Source: Parapedobacter indicus
GTDB taxonomy: Bacteria > Bacteroidota > Bacteroidia > Sphingobacteriales > Sphingobacteriaceae
Direction: 5' to 3'
Assembly: GCF_900113765.1 (NCBI RefSeq)
Contig: NZ_FOQO01000006.1
Location: 186,001-250,000 of the forward strand
DNA: 64,000 bases
Shown here: one piece after another, positions 1 through 7,560 of the stretch
Numbering within the stretch: position 1 is the first letter of the stretch
Layout: each line of letters begins with the position of its first letter
The notes under the pieces: model-generated
Database searches by the model: none
Told to the model about the DNA's origin: nothing
The model's input: only the letters and a program-made list of their open reading frames with translations
Made by a program: the position numbers and the translations under genes

Positions 1-571
1 TTAGGATCAAAAACCTGAACCATCCCAAATGTTTTCGATACTGCTGATAAAGATCTTTAGTGAACGGACCGTTTAATAGGTTTTCATGCAAACCAGAAGC
101 CCGCATAGCTAGCCATTGCTGATAATCTAAAGGCAGGCCTTGAAGCTGCATGCGTAATCCTACGCGGTAAAAAACGTTGAATACTTCCTCTTTTTCATTC
201 CGACTTAATTTTCTTTCCAACAGCTCATACGCTCGGATGGAGTAATCAATCAACATAAATAGCACATCTCGGTAAGCCCAATCCGGAATATTCCTTCCGC
301 GTTGCCTCTCGACCTCCCTATGAATGCCCGAAATCTTATCAATGGCAAGTAAGGCCTTTTCCCGCTCAGCAAATACAATTTGGCGCGCGTAAAAAACGGT
401 CGAAAACAAACGTTTAAGTGGATCAGAAGGAAGGCGTCCCGTAAAATAAAGCCAGTCGACGGCTTTGTTCAACGCAAACTCAGCTGCTGCACCGGCAAAA
501 ATCATCAGAATGGTATCGCCACTTCCCCATATTCTGCGTACGATCGAATCCTTGTCTACAAAATGGGCCAT
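1..571 (-). CDS. MpaB-family (DUF2236) oxygenase, 3' end outside window
   Basis: An open frame of 190 codons runs from an ATG at 571 off the left edge with no stop, so the C-terminus is missing. The translation matches the DUF2236/MpaB pattern (fungal MpaB and rubber-oxygenase catalytic domain): an N-terminal IWGSGDTILMIFAGAAAEFA segment, then DPLKRLFSTVFYARQIVF, then a helix with A-x2-A-x3-I-x3-HREVE, then a membrane-compatible helix YRDVLFMLIDYSIRAYELLE. Members of this family are haem or metal oxygenases, often of unknown substrate. No signal peptide is seen. GGAGG lies at 588-592, about 16 nt ahead of the ATG. The gene is divergent from the ArsR-type gene. The family call is from memory of the pattern; the substrate is unknown. 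Confidence 0.6.
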   Translation of the reverse strand, partial: MAHFVDKDSIVRRIWGSGDTILMIFAGAAAEFALNKAVDWLYFTGRLPSDPLKRLFSTVFYARQIVFAEREKALLAIDKISGIHREVERQRGRNIPDWAYRDVLFMLIDYSIRAYELLERKLSRNEKEEVFNVFYRVGLRMQLQGLPLDYQQWLAMRASGLHENLLNGPFTKDLYQQYRKHLGWFRFLIL

Positions 572-731
572 ATACTTCCGAAATAATTTCCTCCAACACT
601 CACAAATTTAAAACTTCTATTTAACTTTGAAAAAAAAAGTACTTTTAAAAATACAGATAAACTAACCAAACAGTTGCTAACTGCTCGTTCGGAACCTCTC
701 CAATGCATCATCTTAAAAAAAACAAAAAAAA

Positions 732-763
732 TTTGCGCAGTTAAATAACTGCATATATATTTG
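732..763 (+). promoter_or_regulatory. Bacteroidetes-type promoter of the ArsR-family gene
   Basis: TTTG at 732-735 and TATATTTG at 756-763 are separated by 20 nt, matching the Bacteroidetes primary-sigma consensus (TTTG, 19-20 nt, TANNTTTG). Transcription would start near 770, leaving a leader of only about 10 nt before the ATG at 782. Both ArsR-type operators overlap this promoter. Confidence 0.7.
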
Positions 764-778
764 CAGTCAAATAACTGC
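737..778. promoter_or_regulatory. Paired palindromic operators for the ArsR-type repressor
   Basis: Two 16-bp palindromes lie 26 bp apart centre to centre. The first, GCAGTTAAATAACTGC at 737-752, is perfect. The second, GCAGTCAAATAACTGC at 763-778, has one mismatch. The first lies between the -33 and -7 elements; the second covers the expected start of transcription and ends 3 nt before the start codon. This is what an autoregulating winged-helix repressor site looks like. Confidence 0.65.
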
Positions 779-781
779 ACA

Positions 782-1105
782 ATGGAATTACGAAGAGATG
801 TATTTCAAGCCATCGCCGATCCCACCCGGAGAGCAATTATTACCTTGGTTGCGCTCCAAGCCATGACACCCAGCGCAATTGCCGAAAATTTCACGTCTTC
901 CAGACAAACCATCTCCAAGCACATACAAATCCTCACGGAATGTGAAATACTCCGGCAAGAGCAAAACGGCCGGGAGATTTATTATCAGTTAAACCCAAAA
1001 AAAATGAAAGCAATTGCGGATTTCATTGAACCCTTCCGAAACTTATGGGATGACCGGTTCAATAAACTGGAAGCAGTAATGAAAAAACACCAATCAGAAC
1101 AATAA
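782..1105 (+). CDS. ArsR-family winged-helix transcriptional regulator
   Basis: The product has 107 aa. [20 protein letters not shown] is the classic start of ArsR/SmtB regulators paired with SRPBCC proteins, followed by a winged helix with recognition segment [13 protein letters not shown] and the wing [11 protein letters not shown]. No metal-binding Cys pair (the CxC of ArsR) is seen, so it probably does not sense metals. The ATG at 782 is preferred over an in-frame TTG at 761, because the TTG lies within the -7 promoter element and the second operator. The next gene begins 2 nt after the stop. It probably represses its own operon through the palindromes at 737-778; the signal is unknown. 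Confidence 0.88.
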   Translation: MELRRDVFQAIADPTRRAIITLVALQAMTPSAIAENFTSSRQTISKHIQILTECEILRQEQNGREIYYQLNPKKMKAIADFIEPFRNLWDDRFNKLEAVMKKHQSEQ

Positions 1106-1107
1106 GT

Positions 1108-1575
1108 ATGGAACGAAAAACAAAAATACACGCCGAAGAAGGAAAGCAGGAATTGCTGATAACCCGGGAATTTGATTTACCTGTAGCGTTGCTTTTCAAA
1201 GCGTATGTAGTACCTGAAATCGTCGAACAATGGATGGGAACGAAAGTGCTGAAACTGGAAAACAGAAAACATGGCAGCTGGCGATTCGAAACCAGCGATG
1301 CACAGGGAAATGTTGTATTTCAATCCAACGGAGTTATCCATGATGTAGTACCGAATCAAAAAATCACACGGACTTTTGAAATGGACAATACCCCCTTTGC
1401 CACGCAGCTTGAATTCTTGGAGTTTGAAGAACTTACAAGCGATACCAGCAAACTCACGATGCATATTGTATTCAGGTCTGTGGCAGATAGAGATCAGTTG
1501 CTCCAACTACCTTTTGCACAAGGCATCAATATGGCACATAACCGGCTACAGGAAGTTGTAGCCCAATTAAACTAA
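1108..1575 (+). CDS. SRPBCC / AHSA1-type START-like protein
   Basis: The product has 155 aa, full length for the AHSA1 (Aha1-like) branch of the SRPBCC fold, a hydrophobic-pocket domain. Family landmarks are ITREFDLPVALLFKAYVVPE near the start, WMGT, GSWRF, FQSNGVIHDVVPNQKITRTF, and the C-terminal helix QGINMAHNRLQEVV. Such proteins commonly sit directly behind an ArsR-type regulator, as here with a 2-nt gap, and are thought to bind small hydrophobic ligands. No enzymatic role can be assigned. Confidence 0.85.
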   Translation: MERKTKIHAEEGKQELLITREFDLPVALLFKAYVVPEIVEQWMGTKVLKLENRKHGSWRFETSDAQGNVVFQSNGVIHDVVPNQKITRTFEMDNTPFATQLEFLEFEELTSDTSKLTMHIVFRSVADRDQLLQLPFAQGINMAHNRLQEVVAQLN

Positions 1576-1581
1576 CTTATC

Positions 1582-1962
1582 ATGACAAAACGCACTAAAA
1601 TCATCTATTGGATTGCCACCGCATGGCTTTCACTGGGAATGCTCTCGACTGGAATCGTCCAGTTAATCAAACTAAAAGAAGAAGTAGAAAACATCACACA
1701 GCTGGGATACCCTGCCTACATACTTACCCTTCTTGGAATCTGGAAATTTTTGGGTGTGATAGCCATACTTATCCCCAGATTCCCATTGCTTAAGGAGTGG
1801 GCATACGCCGGCTTCTTCTTTGCCATGTCCGGCGCCATTTTTTCTCATTTAGTCGCCGGGAATGGTGCGAAAGAGCTCTTCGGACCGACCTTATTGCTCG
1901 TCTTAACCATCCTATCCTGGTACTTCAGACCCGCAACCAGAAAGATAGACGCTATCGCTTAA
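1582..1962 (+). CDS. DoxX-like inner-membrane protein
   Basis: The 126-aa hydrophobic protein has four likely membrane helices: residues about 8-26 (WIATAWLSLGMLSTGIVQL), 44-65 (YILTLLGIWKFLGVIAILIP), 72-90 and 98-115. LGYPAYILTLLGIWKFLGV is typical of the DoxX-like family (DoxX_2). It begins 6 nt after the SRPBCC stop, so it is co-transcribed. The ArsR-SRPBCC-DoxX order is common in Bacteroidota, but the biochemical role of the DoxX-like member is unclear. Confidence 0.82.
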   Translation: MTKRTKIIYWIATAWLSLGMLSTGIVQLIKLKEEVENITQLGYPAYILTLLGIWKFLGVIAILIPRFPLLKEWAYAGFFFAMSGAIFSHLVAGNGAKELFGPTLLLVLTILSWYFRPATRKIDAIA

Positions 1963-1981
1963 CAAACAAACTCCTATTCAA

Positions 1982-2548
1982 ATGACGAACGACAAAAAAG
2001 AACTGCTACCCGAACAACGTGAAGAGCTACTCGATACGCTGAAAACCCGTTTTGAGAAAAACATGAACCGCCATAAAGGTGTTCAATGGGCCGATGTGGA
2101 GGCAAAGTTACTAGCTGATCCCGAAAAACTATGGACACTCGATGAAATGGAAGTAACGGGCGGTGAACCCGACGTAGTTGGCCACGATGGGAAAACAGAC
2201 GAGTATATTTTTTTCGATTGTTCGGCGGAAAGCCCCAAAGGACGTCGAAGCCTCTGCTACGATCGGGCAGCCTGGGAATTCAGAAAAGAACATAAACCCC
2301 AAAACACCGCACTGGACATGGCAGCTGAAATGGGCATAGACATTTTAACTGAAGAACAATACCGGTCATTGCAGCAACTTGGGAAATTTGATACCAAGAC
2401 GTCAAGCTGGGTGGAAACACCCGCCGATATCCGGGCGCTCGGTGGTGCCATCTTTGGTGATTTCCGCTTCGGAAGAGTCTTTATCTACCACAACGGTGCT
2501 GAGTCTTACTATGCCGCCAGAGGATTCCGTGGATCACTACGGGTCTGA
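1982..2548 (+). CDS. DUF4256 domain protein
   Basis: The 188-aa soluble protein has no signal peptide. LLDTLKTRFEKNMNRHKGVQW at the start, LDEMEVTGGEPDVVGHD, the FFDCSAESPKGRRSLCYDR block and the final VFIYHNGAESYYAARGFRG are the conserved stretches of DUF4256. Its function is unknown. It starts 19 nt after the DoxX-like gene and shares the operon with the ArsR and SRPBCC genes. DUF4256 beside SRPBCC/ArsR genes is a recurring arrangement, suggesting a common, still undefined stress or detoxification role. Confidence 0.8.
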   Translation: MTNDKKELLPEQREELLDTLKTRFEKNMNRHKGVQWADVEAKLLADPEKLWTLDEMEVTGGEPDVVGHDGKTDEYIFFDCSAESPKGRRSLCYDRAAWEFRKEHKPQNTALDMAAEMGIDILTEEQYRSLQQLGKFDTKTSSWVETPADIRALGGAIFGDFRFGRVFIYHNGAESYYAARGFRGSLRV

Positions 2549-2562
2549 GAATTCCAAAGAAA

Positions 2563-2602
2563 TGTGCATATTTGTAAATTACATAAATTACAAATATGCA
2601 CA
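2563..2602. promoter_or_regulatory. Perfect 15-bp inverted repeat abutting the rhodanese-thioredoxin start
   Basis: Arms at 2563-2577 (TGTGCATATTTGTAA) and 2588-2602 are perfectly complementary and flank a 10-nt A/T spacer. The right arm ends 2 nt before the ATG at 2605. As DNA it resembles a dimer-binding operator; as RNA it would form a hairpin hiding the start region of the next gene. No U-run follows, so a terminator is less likely. Confidence 0.6.
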
Positions 2603-2604
2603 GC

Positions 2605-3309
2605 ATGAATAACTTGGCGTTAATCTTTCTCCTTGCTTTGGGACTGGGCGGCTGTACCGGCAGGCAAACTCAGCAGGAGTCAAGCCGCCTTTCTGCTACC
2701 GATTTTTCAGAAAAAATCAGCGAAACAGAAAACGCGCTGATTCTGGATGTGCGGACTCCCGAAGAATTTGAGAAAGGACACCTGGAAAATGCAGTCAATA
2801 TCGATTGGAAAGGAAGTGATTTTGATCGCAACGTTTCCAAATTCGAACCGTCGACTCCGGTATTCGTTTATTGCCTAAGTGGTGGCAGAAGCAAAGCGGC
2901 GGCGGACCATCTAAAAGAAATCGGGTTTGAAAACATTACTGAATTAGCCGGAGGAATGATGGAATGGCGGGCAAACAACCTGCCTGAAACAGCGCCTGTT
3001 ACCACAGAAAACGGGATGAGCTTCGCGCAATACCAAACCCTCCTGAATTCCGACAAATTGGTATTGGTAGACTTCTATGCCGATTGGTGCGAACCTTGCA
3101 AAAAAATGGAACCTTACTTGAAAAAAATAGCCAACGAGATGGCAGATAAGGTTACGCTCGTCCGCATTGATGCGGATGAAAATCAGCAATTATGCAAAAC
3201 ACTTGATGTTTCCGCTTTACCGGTTTTGAAGCTGTATGAAAACCAGGAGATTACCTGGGAACATGAAGGATACATTGACGAGCAAGGTGTCAGGAACCAT
3301 ATTCCATAA
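2605..3309 (+). CDS. Rhodanese-thioredoxin fusion lipoprotein
   Basis: The product has 234 aa. A lipoprotein signal with the lipobox LGGC puts the anchored Cys at about residue 17. A rhodanese domain (about 30-125) has DVRTPEEFEKGHLENAVNID and the active-site loop CLSGGRS (Cys about 90). A thioredoxin domain (about 135-234) has FYADWCEPCKKM, an intact CxxC pair at about 162/165. Rhodaneses move sulfane sulfur and thioredoxins reduce disulfides, so the protein may handle periplasmic persulfides or disulfides. The start at 2605 is preferred over an ATG at 2596 inside the inverted repeat. Its 3' end overlaps the convergent DUF488 gene by 20 nt. Confidence 0.85.
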   Translation: MNNLALIFLLALGLGGCTGRQTQQESSRLSATDFSEKISETENALILDVRTPEEFEKGHLENAVNIDWKGSDFDRNVSKFEPSTPVFVYCLSGGRSKAAADHLKEIGFENITELAGGMMEWRANNLPETAPVTTENGMSFAQYQTLLNSDKLVLVDFYADWCEPCKKMEPYLKKIANEMADKVTLVRIDADENQQLCKTLDVSALPVLKLYENQEITWEHEGYIDEQGVRNHIP

Positions 3310-3646
3310 CAAAATCGGCAAGTACCACCGCCTGATTATGCTGTTCGTCTTTTGCGCCATATAATAACGTTATGGTATCTTTTTCTCTCAGAAGGTCAAC
3401 TAGTTTTTCCACGGCATCGTTTTCTCCCAGCTCTTTCCGATACCGCTGTCCGAATTCCTTCCATTTTGCAGGATCATGGCCGAACCAGGTCCGTAGTGCC
3501 GTTGACGGGGCAATCTCTTTCAGCCAAAGGTCTATCCGGGCATCTTCCCGTTTCACACCCCGTGGCCAAAGACGATCCACCAATACACGGAATCCGTCTT
3601 TTGAATCGTACGGCTCATATATTCGTTTTATCCCGATCTTTTCCAT
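3290..3646 (-). CDS. DUF488 family protein
   Basis: The 118-aa protein begins MEKIGIKRIYEPYDSKDGFR and carries VLVDRLWPRGVKRE, DLWLKEIAPSTALRTWFGHD and TLLYGAKDEQHNQAVVL, the hallmark blocks of the small DUF488 proteins (YeaO-like). The function is unknown. The ATG at 3646 is chosen because the longer frame upstream runs through the truncated-haemoglobin gene. It lies 7 nt after that gene's stop, so the two are co-transcribed. The 3' ends of this gene and the rhodanese gene overlap convergently by 20 nt. Confidence 0.85.
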   Translation of the reverse strand: MEKIGIKRIYEPYDSKDGFRVLVDRLWPRGVKREDARIDLWLKEIAPSTALRTWFGHDPAKWKEFGQRYRKELGENDAVEKLVDLLREKDTITLLYGAKDEQHNQAVVLADFVMEYGS

Positions 3647-3653
3647 AGTGATG

Positions 3654-4043
3654 TCATAACAGTGGTTTAGCTGTATGCTGACGATAATATTCGATCTTGA
3701 ACAGAAACATTTCTGCCATTTTCTCCGCCCGCCATTTAGCTTCTTCCGCCTTATCGCCCGCAAAAAGATCATCCACCGTTTGGCGCCACAAGCCGAGCCA
3801 AGCACTGAAATGTTCCTTTTTAATCGGCAATTCCGCATGCGGGGGAAACGGACCTCCGAAATAGGTATGCTCATCCAACAAAACCGTCTGCCAAAAGCGG
3901 TACATTTTGTCGAGGTGCTCGGGCCACCGCCCCTGAATTACGCGATGAAAGATCGGACCGATCAACCCATCTTTTTGAACGCTTGCATAGAAAGTATCTA
4001 CCAATAATTTAATATCCGTTATTGTTTTTATGTCTTTCTTCAT
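3654..4043 (-). CDS. Group III truncated haemoglobin
   Basis: The product has 129 aa, the usual size of a 2-on-2 haemoglobin. The pattern LVDTFYASVQKDGLIGPIF, then RFWQTVLLDEHTYFGGPF, then HAELPIKKEHFSAWLGLW matches group III truncated globins; the proximal His is probably in KEHF. Such globins bind O2, NO or H2S, but their role is mostly undefined. MKKDIKTITD at 4043 is a better start than an upstream GTG/ATG choice giving 16 extra residues with no family match. It is followed 7 nt later by DUF488, a pairing seen in other Bacteroidota. Confidence 0.83.
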   Translation of the reverse strand: MKKDIKTITDIKLLVDTFYASVQKDGLIGPIFHRVIQGRWPEHLDKMYRFWQTVLLDEHTYFGGPFPPHAELPIKKEHFSAWLGLWRQTVDDLFAGDKAEEAKWRAEKMAEMFLFKIEYYRQHTAKPLL

Positions 4044-4101
4044 GTCGACTCTCTTTGCTATCCGCTCGCAGCTTGTTACAAAATTCGGCAATTAATCCGA
4101 C

Positions 4102-4139
4102 ACAAACAACAACGTGCGACCGATCGAAATCGGCCGCAC
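4102..4139 (-). terminator. Rho-independent terminator after the metallophosphoesterase gene
   Basis: On the minus strand an 11-bp stem, GUGCGGCCGAU paired with AUCGGUCGCAC with one G-U wobble, encloses a UUCG tetraloop at 4114-4139 and is followed by a U-rich GUUGUUGUUUG run. It lies between the phosphoesterase stop at 4179 and the haemoglobin gene. Confidence 0.7.
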
Positions 4140-4178
4140 GTATCGTCAAGTTGATTATTAACTAAATTATTTGCATGG

Positions 4179-5750
4179 TTACAACGGATCGGCCAAGCGA
4201 TAAGAGCTCTGCTGAATAAAGGTTCTTCCGAATAAATCCGTAGCGCGTACTTCAATCCGGTGTTCACCCACGGGCAGATTGGTGGGTATGTTGCCGCGCC
4301 AAAGGTGTGTGCTGACCACCGCGTTTGAGGGCCGACGTCCCGGCATCAACGCTTCCGTGGTATCCCAGCGGTAGAGCAACCTGACAAACTCGGGATCGGG
4401 TGCCTCAATGTGGTTCATTGGCTTCCATTCACCGTCATCAATGCGATATTCCACCTTATCATCTTTATATCCCATGAAGAAGTTGGCAAAAATACCCGAC
4501 TGCGTACCCCGGCCCTGCGCCACAACCTTTGGATGGAAAAGTTTGATCTGAATGTCTTTCGGTTGGCCAACCACCTTGTAGTCGACGGTGTATTGATTGT
4601 CATTGATCGTTAAAAATGCATATCCCTTTGGCGTACCATCGCGCATGGTCGAAACAGGCACCCCCTGTTCGTTCAGCTCGCCCGAATACCAGTCGCCAGA
4701 GGTTGTACCGGCATTGTACTCGTGAAACGGCCTGTCACCGTGCCAGCCATCTTCTGCCCCATAGAAATTCTGACGTTGCAGATGGGTGTGTGCCGACATC
4801 GAAAATACATTCGGATATTCGCGCAGTAAATCAAACAACCGTTGACGGTCCGCATTGCGGAACGAGCCTTCCTCTTCGTGCAGCAGTGGGATATGAAAAG
4901 CAAGCACCACCAGTTTATCCTTATCGACGTATTTGAGGTCATTCTCCACAAAATCCAATTGTGATTTGCGAAATCCACCCCAATATCCTTTCTCGTCCCG
5001 CGGATCGGGGTAAAGAATGTCGTCCAATATAATAAAATGGGCGTTACCATAGTTGAAAGAGTAGTTAGCCGGACCGACGCTGGCTTCAAACGTTTCATCC
5101 GCCAACGAATCAGCCACAGCATCGTAGTCCATATCGTGATTACCCATCAAGTTATACCACGGAACACCTATCTGGGCCGTGGTCTTCAAATAAGGCCTAT
5201 GCATGGACAGATTGTCGCCCACCAGGTCGCCCAAACTCAAACCAAAGGCAATGTGCTGGATTCCTTTCACCTCTCCCACGACTGCCCGATTGAAATTTTC
5301 CATATCTTCATCGGTATACGGCTGCGGATCGCCAAATATCAAGGCCGTAAATTCAACAGGCTCCTGCTTTTTGACAAGCGGGAAATCCACCGACTTTGGC
5401 AGCGGTCCTGTCGCCTCCACGCCACCGTATTTCAACGTAGGCGATCCATTGGGCTTGTGAATGTAATAGAATTTTGGTAGATTATTTTCGTCCACGGGTA
5501 CTGTATACCCCGCCGGTTTGACAACAAAAATGATGTTATCATCACCAATGGGCAATTGATACCGGCCGTCCGCATCGGTAGCGGCCACCTGTATTCCGTT
5601 GCTTACCGCAACGCCAGCAACACCCTGTTCACGGCGGTCGCGCTCGCCATTGCCGTTTGCATCATCGTAAACATAACCCGTAACGGTAGATTGCGCATAC
5701 AGTACGCTGGCAGAAACCAGCATGACAGGAATTAACATTAATTTTCTCAA
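4179..5750 (-). CDS. Secreted calcineurin-like phosphoesterase with N- and C-terminal accessory domains
   Basis: The product has about 523 aa. A signal peptide ends VSASVLYAQ. It is followed by an SdrD-B-like N-terminal domain (about 20-110: GYVYDDANGNGERDRREQGV), the metallophosphoesterase domain (about 115-355) and a C-terminal beta domain. Metal-ligand motifs are FGDPQPYTD, LSLGDLVGDN, MGNHDMDYD, AFHIPLL and SAHTHLQ. The architecture equals that of Bacteroidota calcineurin-type hydrolases with MetallophosN/MetallophosC domains; the substrate may be phosphodiesters or phospholipid headgroups. The TTG at 5750 gives an n-region (M)RKLML; the ATG at 5738 would lack basic residues. A terminator follows. 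Confidence 0.8.
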   Translation of the reverse strand: MRKLMLIPVMLVSASVLYAQSTVTGYVYDDANGNGERDRREQGVAGVAVSNGIQVAATDADGRYQLPIGDDNIIFVVKPAGYTVPVDENNLPKFYYIHKPNGSPTLKYGGVEATGPLPKSVDFPLVKKQEPVEFTALIFGDPQPYTDEDMENFNRAVVGEVKGIQHIAFGLSLGDLVGDNLSMHRPYLKTTAQIGVPWYNLMGNHDMDYDAVADSLADETFEASVGPANYSFNYGNAHFIILDDILYPDPRDEKGYWGGFRKSQLDFVENDLKYVDKDKLVVLAFHIPLLHEEEGSFRNADRQRLFDLLREYPNVFSMSAHTHLQRQNFYGAEDGWHGDRPFHEYNAGTTSGDWYSGELNEQGVPVSTMRDGTPKGYAFLTINDNQYTVDYKVVGQPKDIQIKLFHPKVVAQGRGTQSGIFANFFMGYKDDKVEYRIDDGEWKPMNHIEAPDPEFVRLLYRWDTTEALMPGRRPSNAVVSTHLWRGNIPTNLPVGEHRIEVRATDLFGRTFIQQSSYRLADPL

Positions 5751-5849
5751 AACAACTTGTATTTTAATTAACCATCTACTAACAAGTGGCAAATAAACAT
5801 TTCCGGTCGCAACTTAATGTTAACCCTATGCTATCTTATGGTTACCTGC

Positions 5850-6998
5850 TCAATAAAATGAATAGGCCTTGTTGCGTATCGGCACAAAAAATCGCTCAAA
5901 CAGCGTGGCTTTCGGCTGATTTTGCATCCGGATATCCGGGCACATGGTATAGTATTCACCCACCAGCAACAATCCATTTTCCCTCCTTTCAATAGTTATC
6001 TGCAGAAAGCCGAACCGATCGTCGCAGAAATTCTCCAACCGTACCTGATGTCTATCCGTGTCAAGATCTGCAACCCTCGGGTCTGCAACCGACGCTATGG
6101 GATGTAAATCGGCATAACCTCCGGCCCCCGATACAATATAGGGAACCGAGCTTCCATCTTCATACGTTTTGGTAAACCGCTGATAATTATGAACGTGACC
6201 ACTAAAGACAATATCTGGTCTCACATCGGCCGCTTTAAAGGCCTCTTCCAGAAACGCAATCATTGCCGGACTGGATCCGTGGTTGGTATCCGCCGAATAC
6301 GGTGCATGATGAAGGCATACAATAAGGGCTTGGTCAGGCCGATGCATATCGGCATTCCTCAGTTCTTCGATAAACCATTCACGCTGTTCCGCTGTGATTG
6401 TGCCATGCTTCGTAACATTGGAATATAACCCGATAAAATGCGCAAGCGGTGTCTGCAATGTCCAATACACATTCGGTTGTATCATACTGAGCCGCTTACT
6501 TCCTGCGGCAAACATAATCTTACGCCGATAGGTATCACAGAAAACATCCATGAACGTATCCAAGCTCTGGTAGATAAGTGTGCTGTCTGGATTGATATCC
6601 CCATCGTGATTCCCAGCAATGGCAAATATCGGTGCCGGATACTCTTCATACGGCATAAAAAACTGCTTCGGATATTCACTGGCTTCACCATGATTGTAAA
6701 CGACGTCGCCCAAGTGGAATAGGAAGGCCGGCTTTTCGGAAGCAGATGAATGTTCACTAGCCTGTTGGGCAAGTGCGGATGCGATGCGTGCCTGAAATGC
6801 CGAATGCCGTAAACTTCCCGTATCGCCAACCATGTGAAAACTCATCCGCTGCTTCAAAAACCAACTCACATCGCCCAGTACCTCCCGGATATTCAATCGG
6901 TAGGGATACGTTCCAGTTGGGTGGGGTAAGGGTTTAACGACGTGGGAATCGTCCGGCAGGTGATTCAAAAATACAGGAGTTGTTCGCTTCAAGTTCAT
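5850..6998 (-). CDS. Cytoplasmic metallophosphoesterase, acid-phosphatase-like
   Basis: The 382-aa protein has no signal peptide. The calcineurin-type metal-binding series is complete and in order: MVGDTG, FHLGDVVYNHG, AIAGNHDGD, VCLHHAPYS, FSGHVHNYQRF. Order and spacing resemble purple acid phosphatase-like phosphoesterases. The ATG at 6998 follows an in-frame GTG at 7001. A long inverted repeat lies directly upstream. The gene is not closely related in sequence to the secreted phosphoesterase downstream; the 100-bp gap between them suggests separate or loosely coupled expression. Substrate unknown. Confidence 0.75.
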   Translation of the reverse strand: MNLKRTTPVFLNHLPDDSHVVKPLPHPTGTYPYRLNIREVLGDVSWFLKQRMSFHMVGDTGSLRHSAFQARIASALAQQASEHSSASEKPAFLFHLGDVVYNHGEASEYPKQFFMPYEEYPAPIFAIAGNHDGDINPDSTLIYQSLDTFMDVFCDTYRRKIMFAAGSKRLSMIQPNVYWTLQTPLAHFIGLYSNVTKHGTITAEQREWFIEELRNADMHRPDQALIVCLHHAPYSADTNHGSSPAMIAFLEEAFKAADVRPDIVFSGHVHNYQRFTKTYEDGSSVPYIVSGAGGYADLHPIASVADPRVADLDTDRHQVRLENFCDDRFGFLQITIERRENGLLLVGEYYTMCPDIRMQNQPKATLFERFFVPIRNKAYSFY

Positions 6999-7007
6999 CA
7001 CCCCAAA

Positions 7008-7038
7008 GTTAATACGGGTATATTAAACCCGTGTTAAC
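7008..7038. repeat. Inverted repeat upstream of the cytoplasmic phosphoesterase gene
   Basis: Arms of 12 bp (7008-7019 and 7027-7038) read GTTAATACGGGT and ACCCGTGTTAAC with one mismatch and a 7-nt A/T loop. It lies 10 nt before the phosphoesterase start and 26 nt after the stop of the small membrane protein gene. It could be an operator or a terminator lacking a U-run. Confidence 0.5.
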
Positions 7039-7063
7039 GGAGCGATAAATAGCTGTTTTTGAT

Positions 7064-7249
7064 TTACCCTATTACCGCAAAGATGGAGGTCAACGCCATT
7101 GCAGCCACAGCAATCCATACGACGATGCGTTGTTTGGCTTTTCGGGATGACAACAGGTACTGCGTTTGGACATGGTAGCGAAGACCTATAAGCAATTGAT
7201 GAATCATCTGGGAGTCTTCGACGGAACTCAGGCCATCTCTCTTTTTCAT
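7064..7249 (-). CDS. Small single-pass membrane protein
   Basis: The 61-aa protein has a basic amphipathic N-terminal half and one C-terminal membrane helix (about residues 42-60, IVVWIAVAAMALTSIFAVIG). The start codon overlaps the stop of the upstream sigma-like gene by ATGA, a strong sign of translational coupling. No family recognised. By position it could tether or control the sigma-like fragment, in the manner of a minimal anti-sigma partner, but no FecR-like or zinc-binding motif is present. Confidence 0.55.
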   Translation of the reverse strand: MKKRDGLSSVEDSQMIHQLLIGLRYHVQTQYLLSSRKAKQRIVVWIAVAAMALTSIFAVIG

Positions 7250-7560
7250 TTATATTTTAAATGTTTATCGCGGAAAAGTAGCCCCCATGAAACCGGAAGT
7301 TTATTTCTCTGCGGTCTTCCCAACCCATTAGCAATGATATATTCCACGACCGTTGTTGACAGTCCAGGCAAATGCCTGCGTCTATTCCAGAATTCGGCAA
7401 ACAATCCCTTTACCTGTTCGAAGGCTACATTTTTATCTCCGGTTTCGCTCAGCAGCGATAGGTATATTGATTTCCAATGCCGATTACAGAACGCATAAAA
7501 TGCATGTTCATCCGATCGGCGGATCCGGGCAATCAGTTCTCTGTCGACGATGTTTTCCAC
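7246..7560 (-). CDS. Degenerate ECF sigma factor fragment, region 2 only
   Basis: The product has 104 aa. DEHAFYAFCNRHWKSIYLSLL followed by FEQVKGLFAEFWNRRRHLPG matches region 2 of Bacteroidota ECF sigma factors (DEQAFxxLFxRHW ... AEDIVQEVFxxLWxRR). Region 4 is absent: after LPGLSTTVVEYI the protein diverges and stops, where about 80-90 more residues would be expected. The conserved acidic residues of region 2.2 are replaced. The start is a GTG at 7560, with a stop codon in frame four codons upstream. It overlaps the small membrane protein gene by 4 nt. It may be a decayed sigma gene or a regulator derived from one. Confidence 0.55.
   Translation of the reverse strand: MENIVDRELIARIRRSDEHAFYAFCNRHWKSIYLSLLSETGDKNVAFEQVKGLFAEFWNRRRHLPGLSTTVVEYIIANGLGRPQRNKLPVSWGLLFRDKHLKYK

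Noticed and set aside
1..3. TTA at the left edge as the stop of the MpaB-type gene
   Set aside because: It is out of frame: the gene's codons end at position 2, so the frame stays open past the edge.
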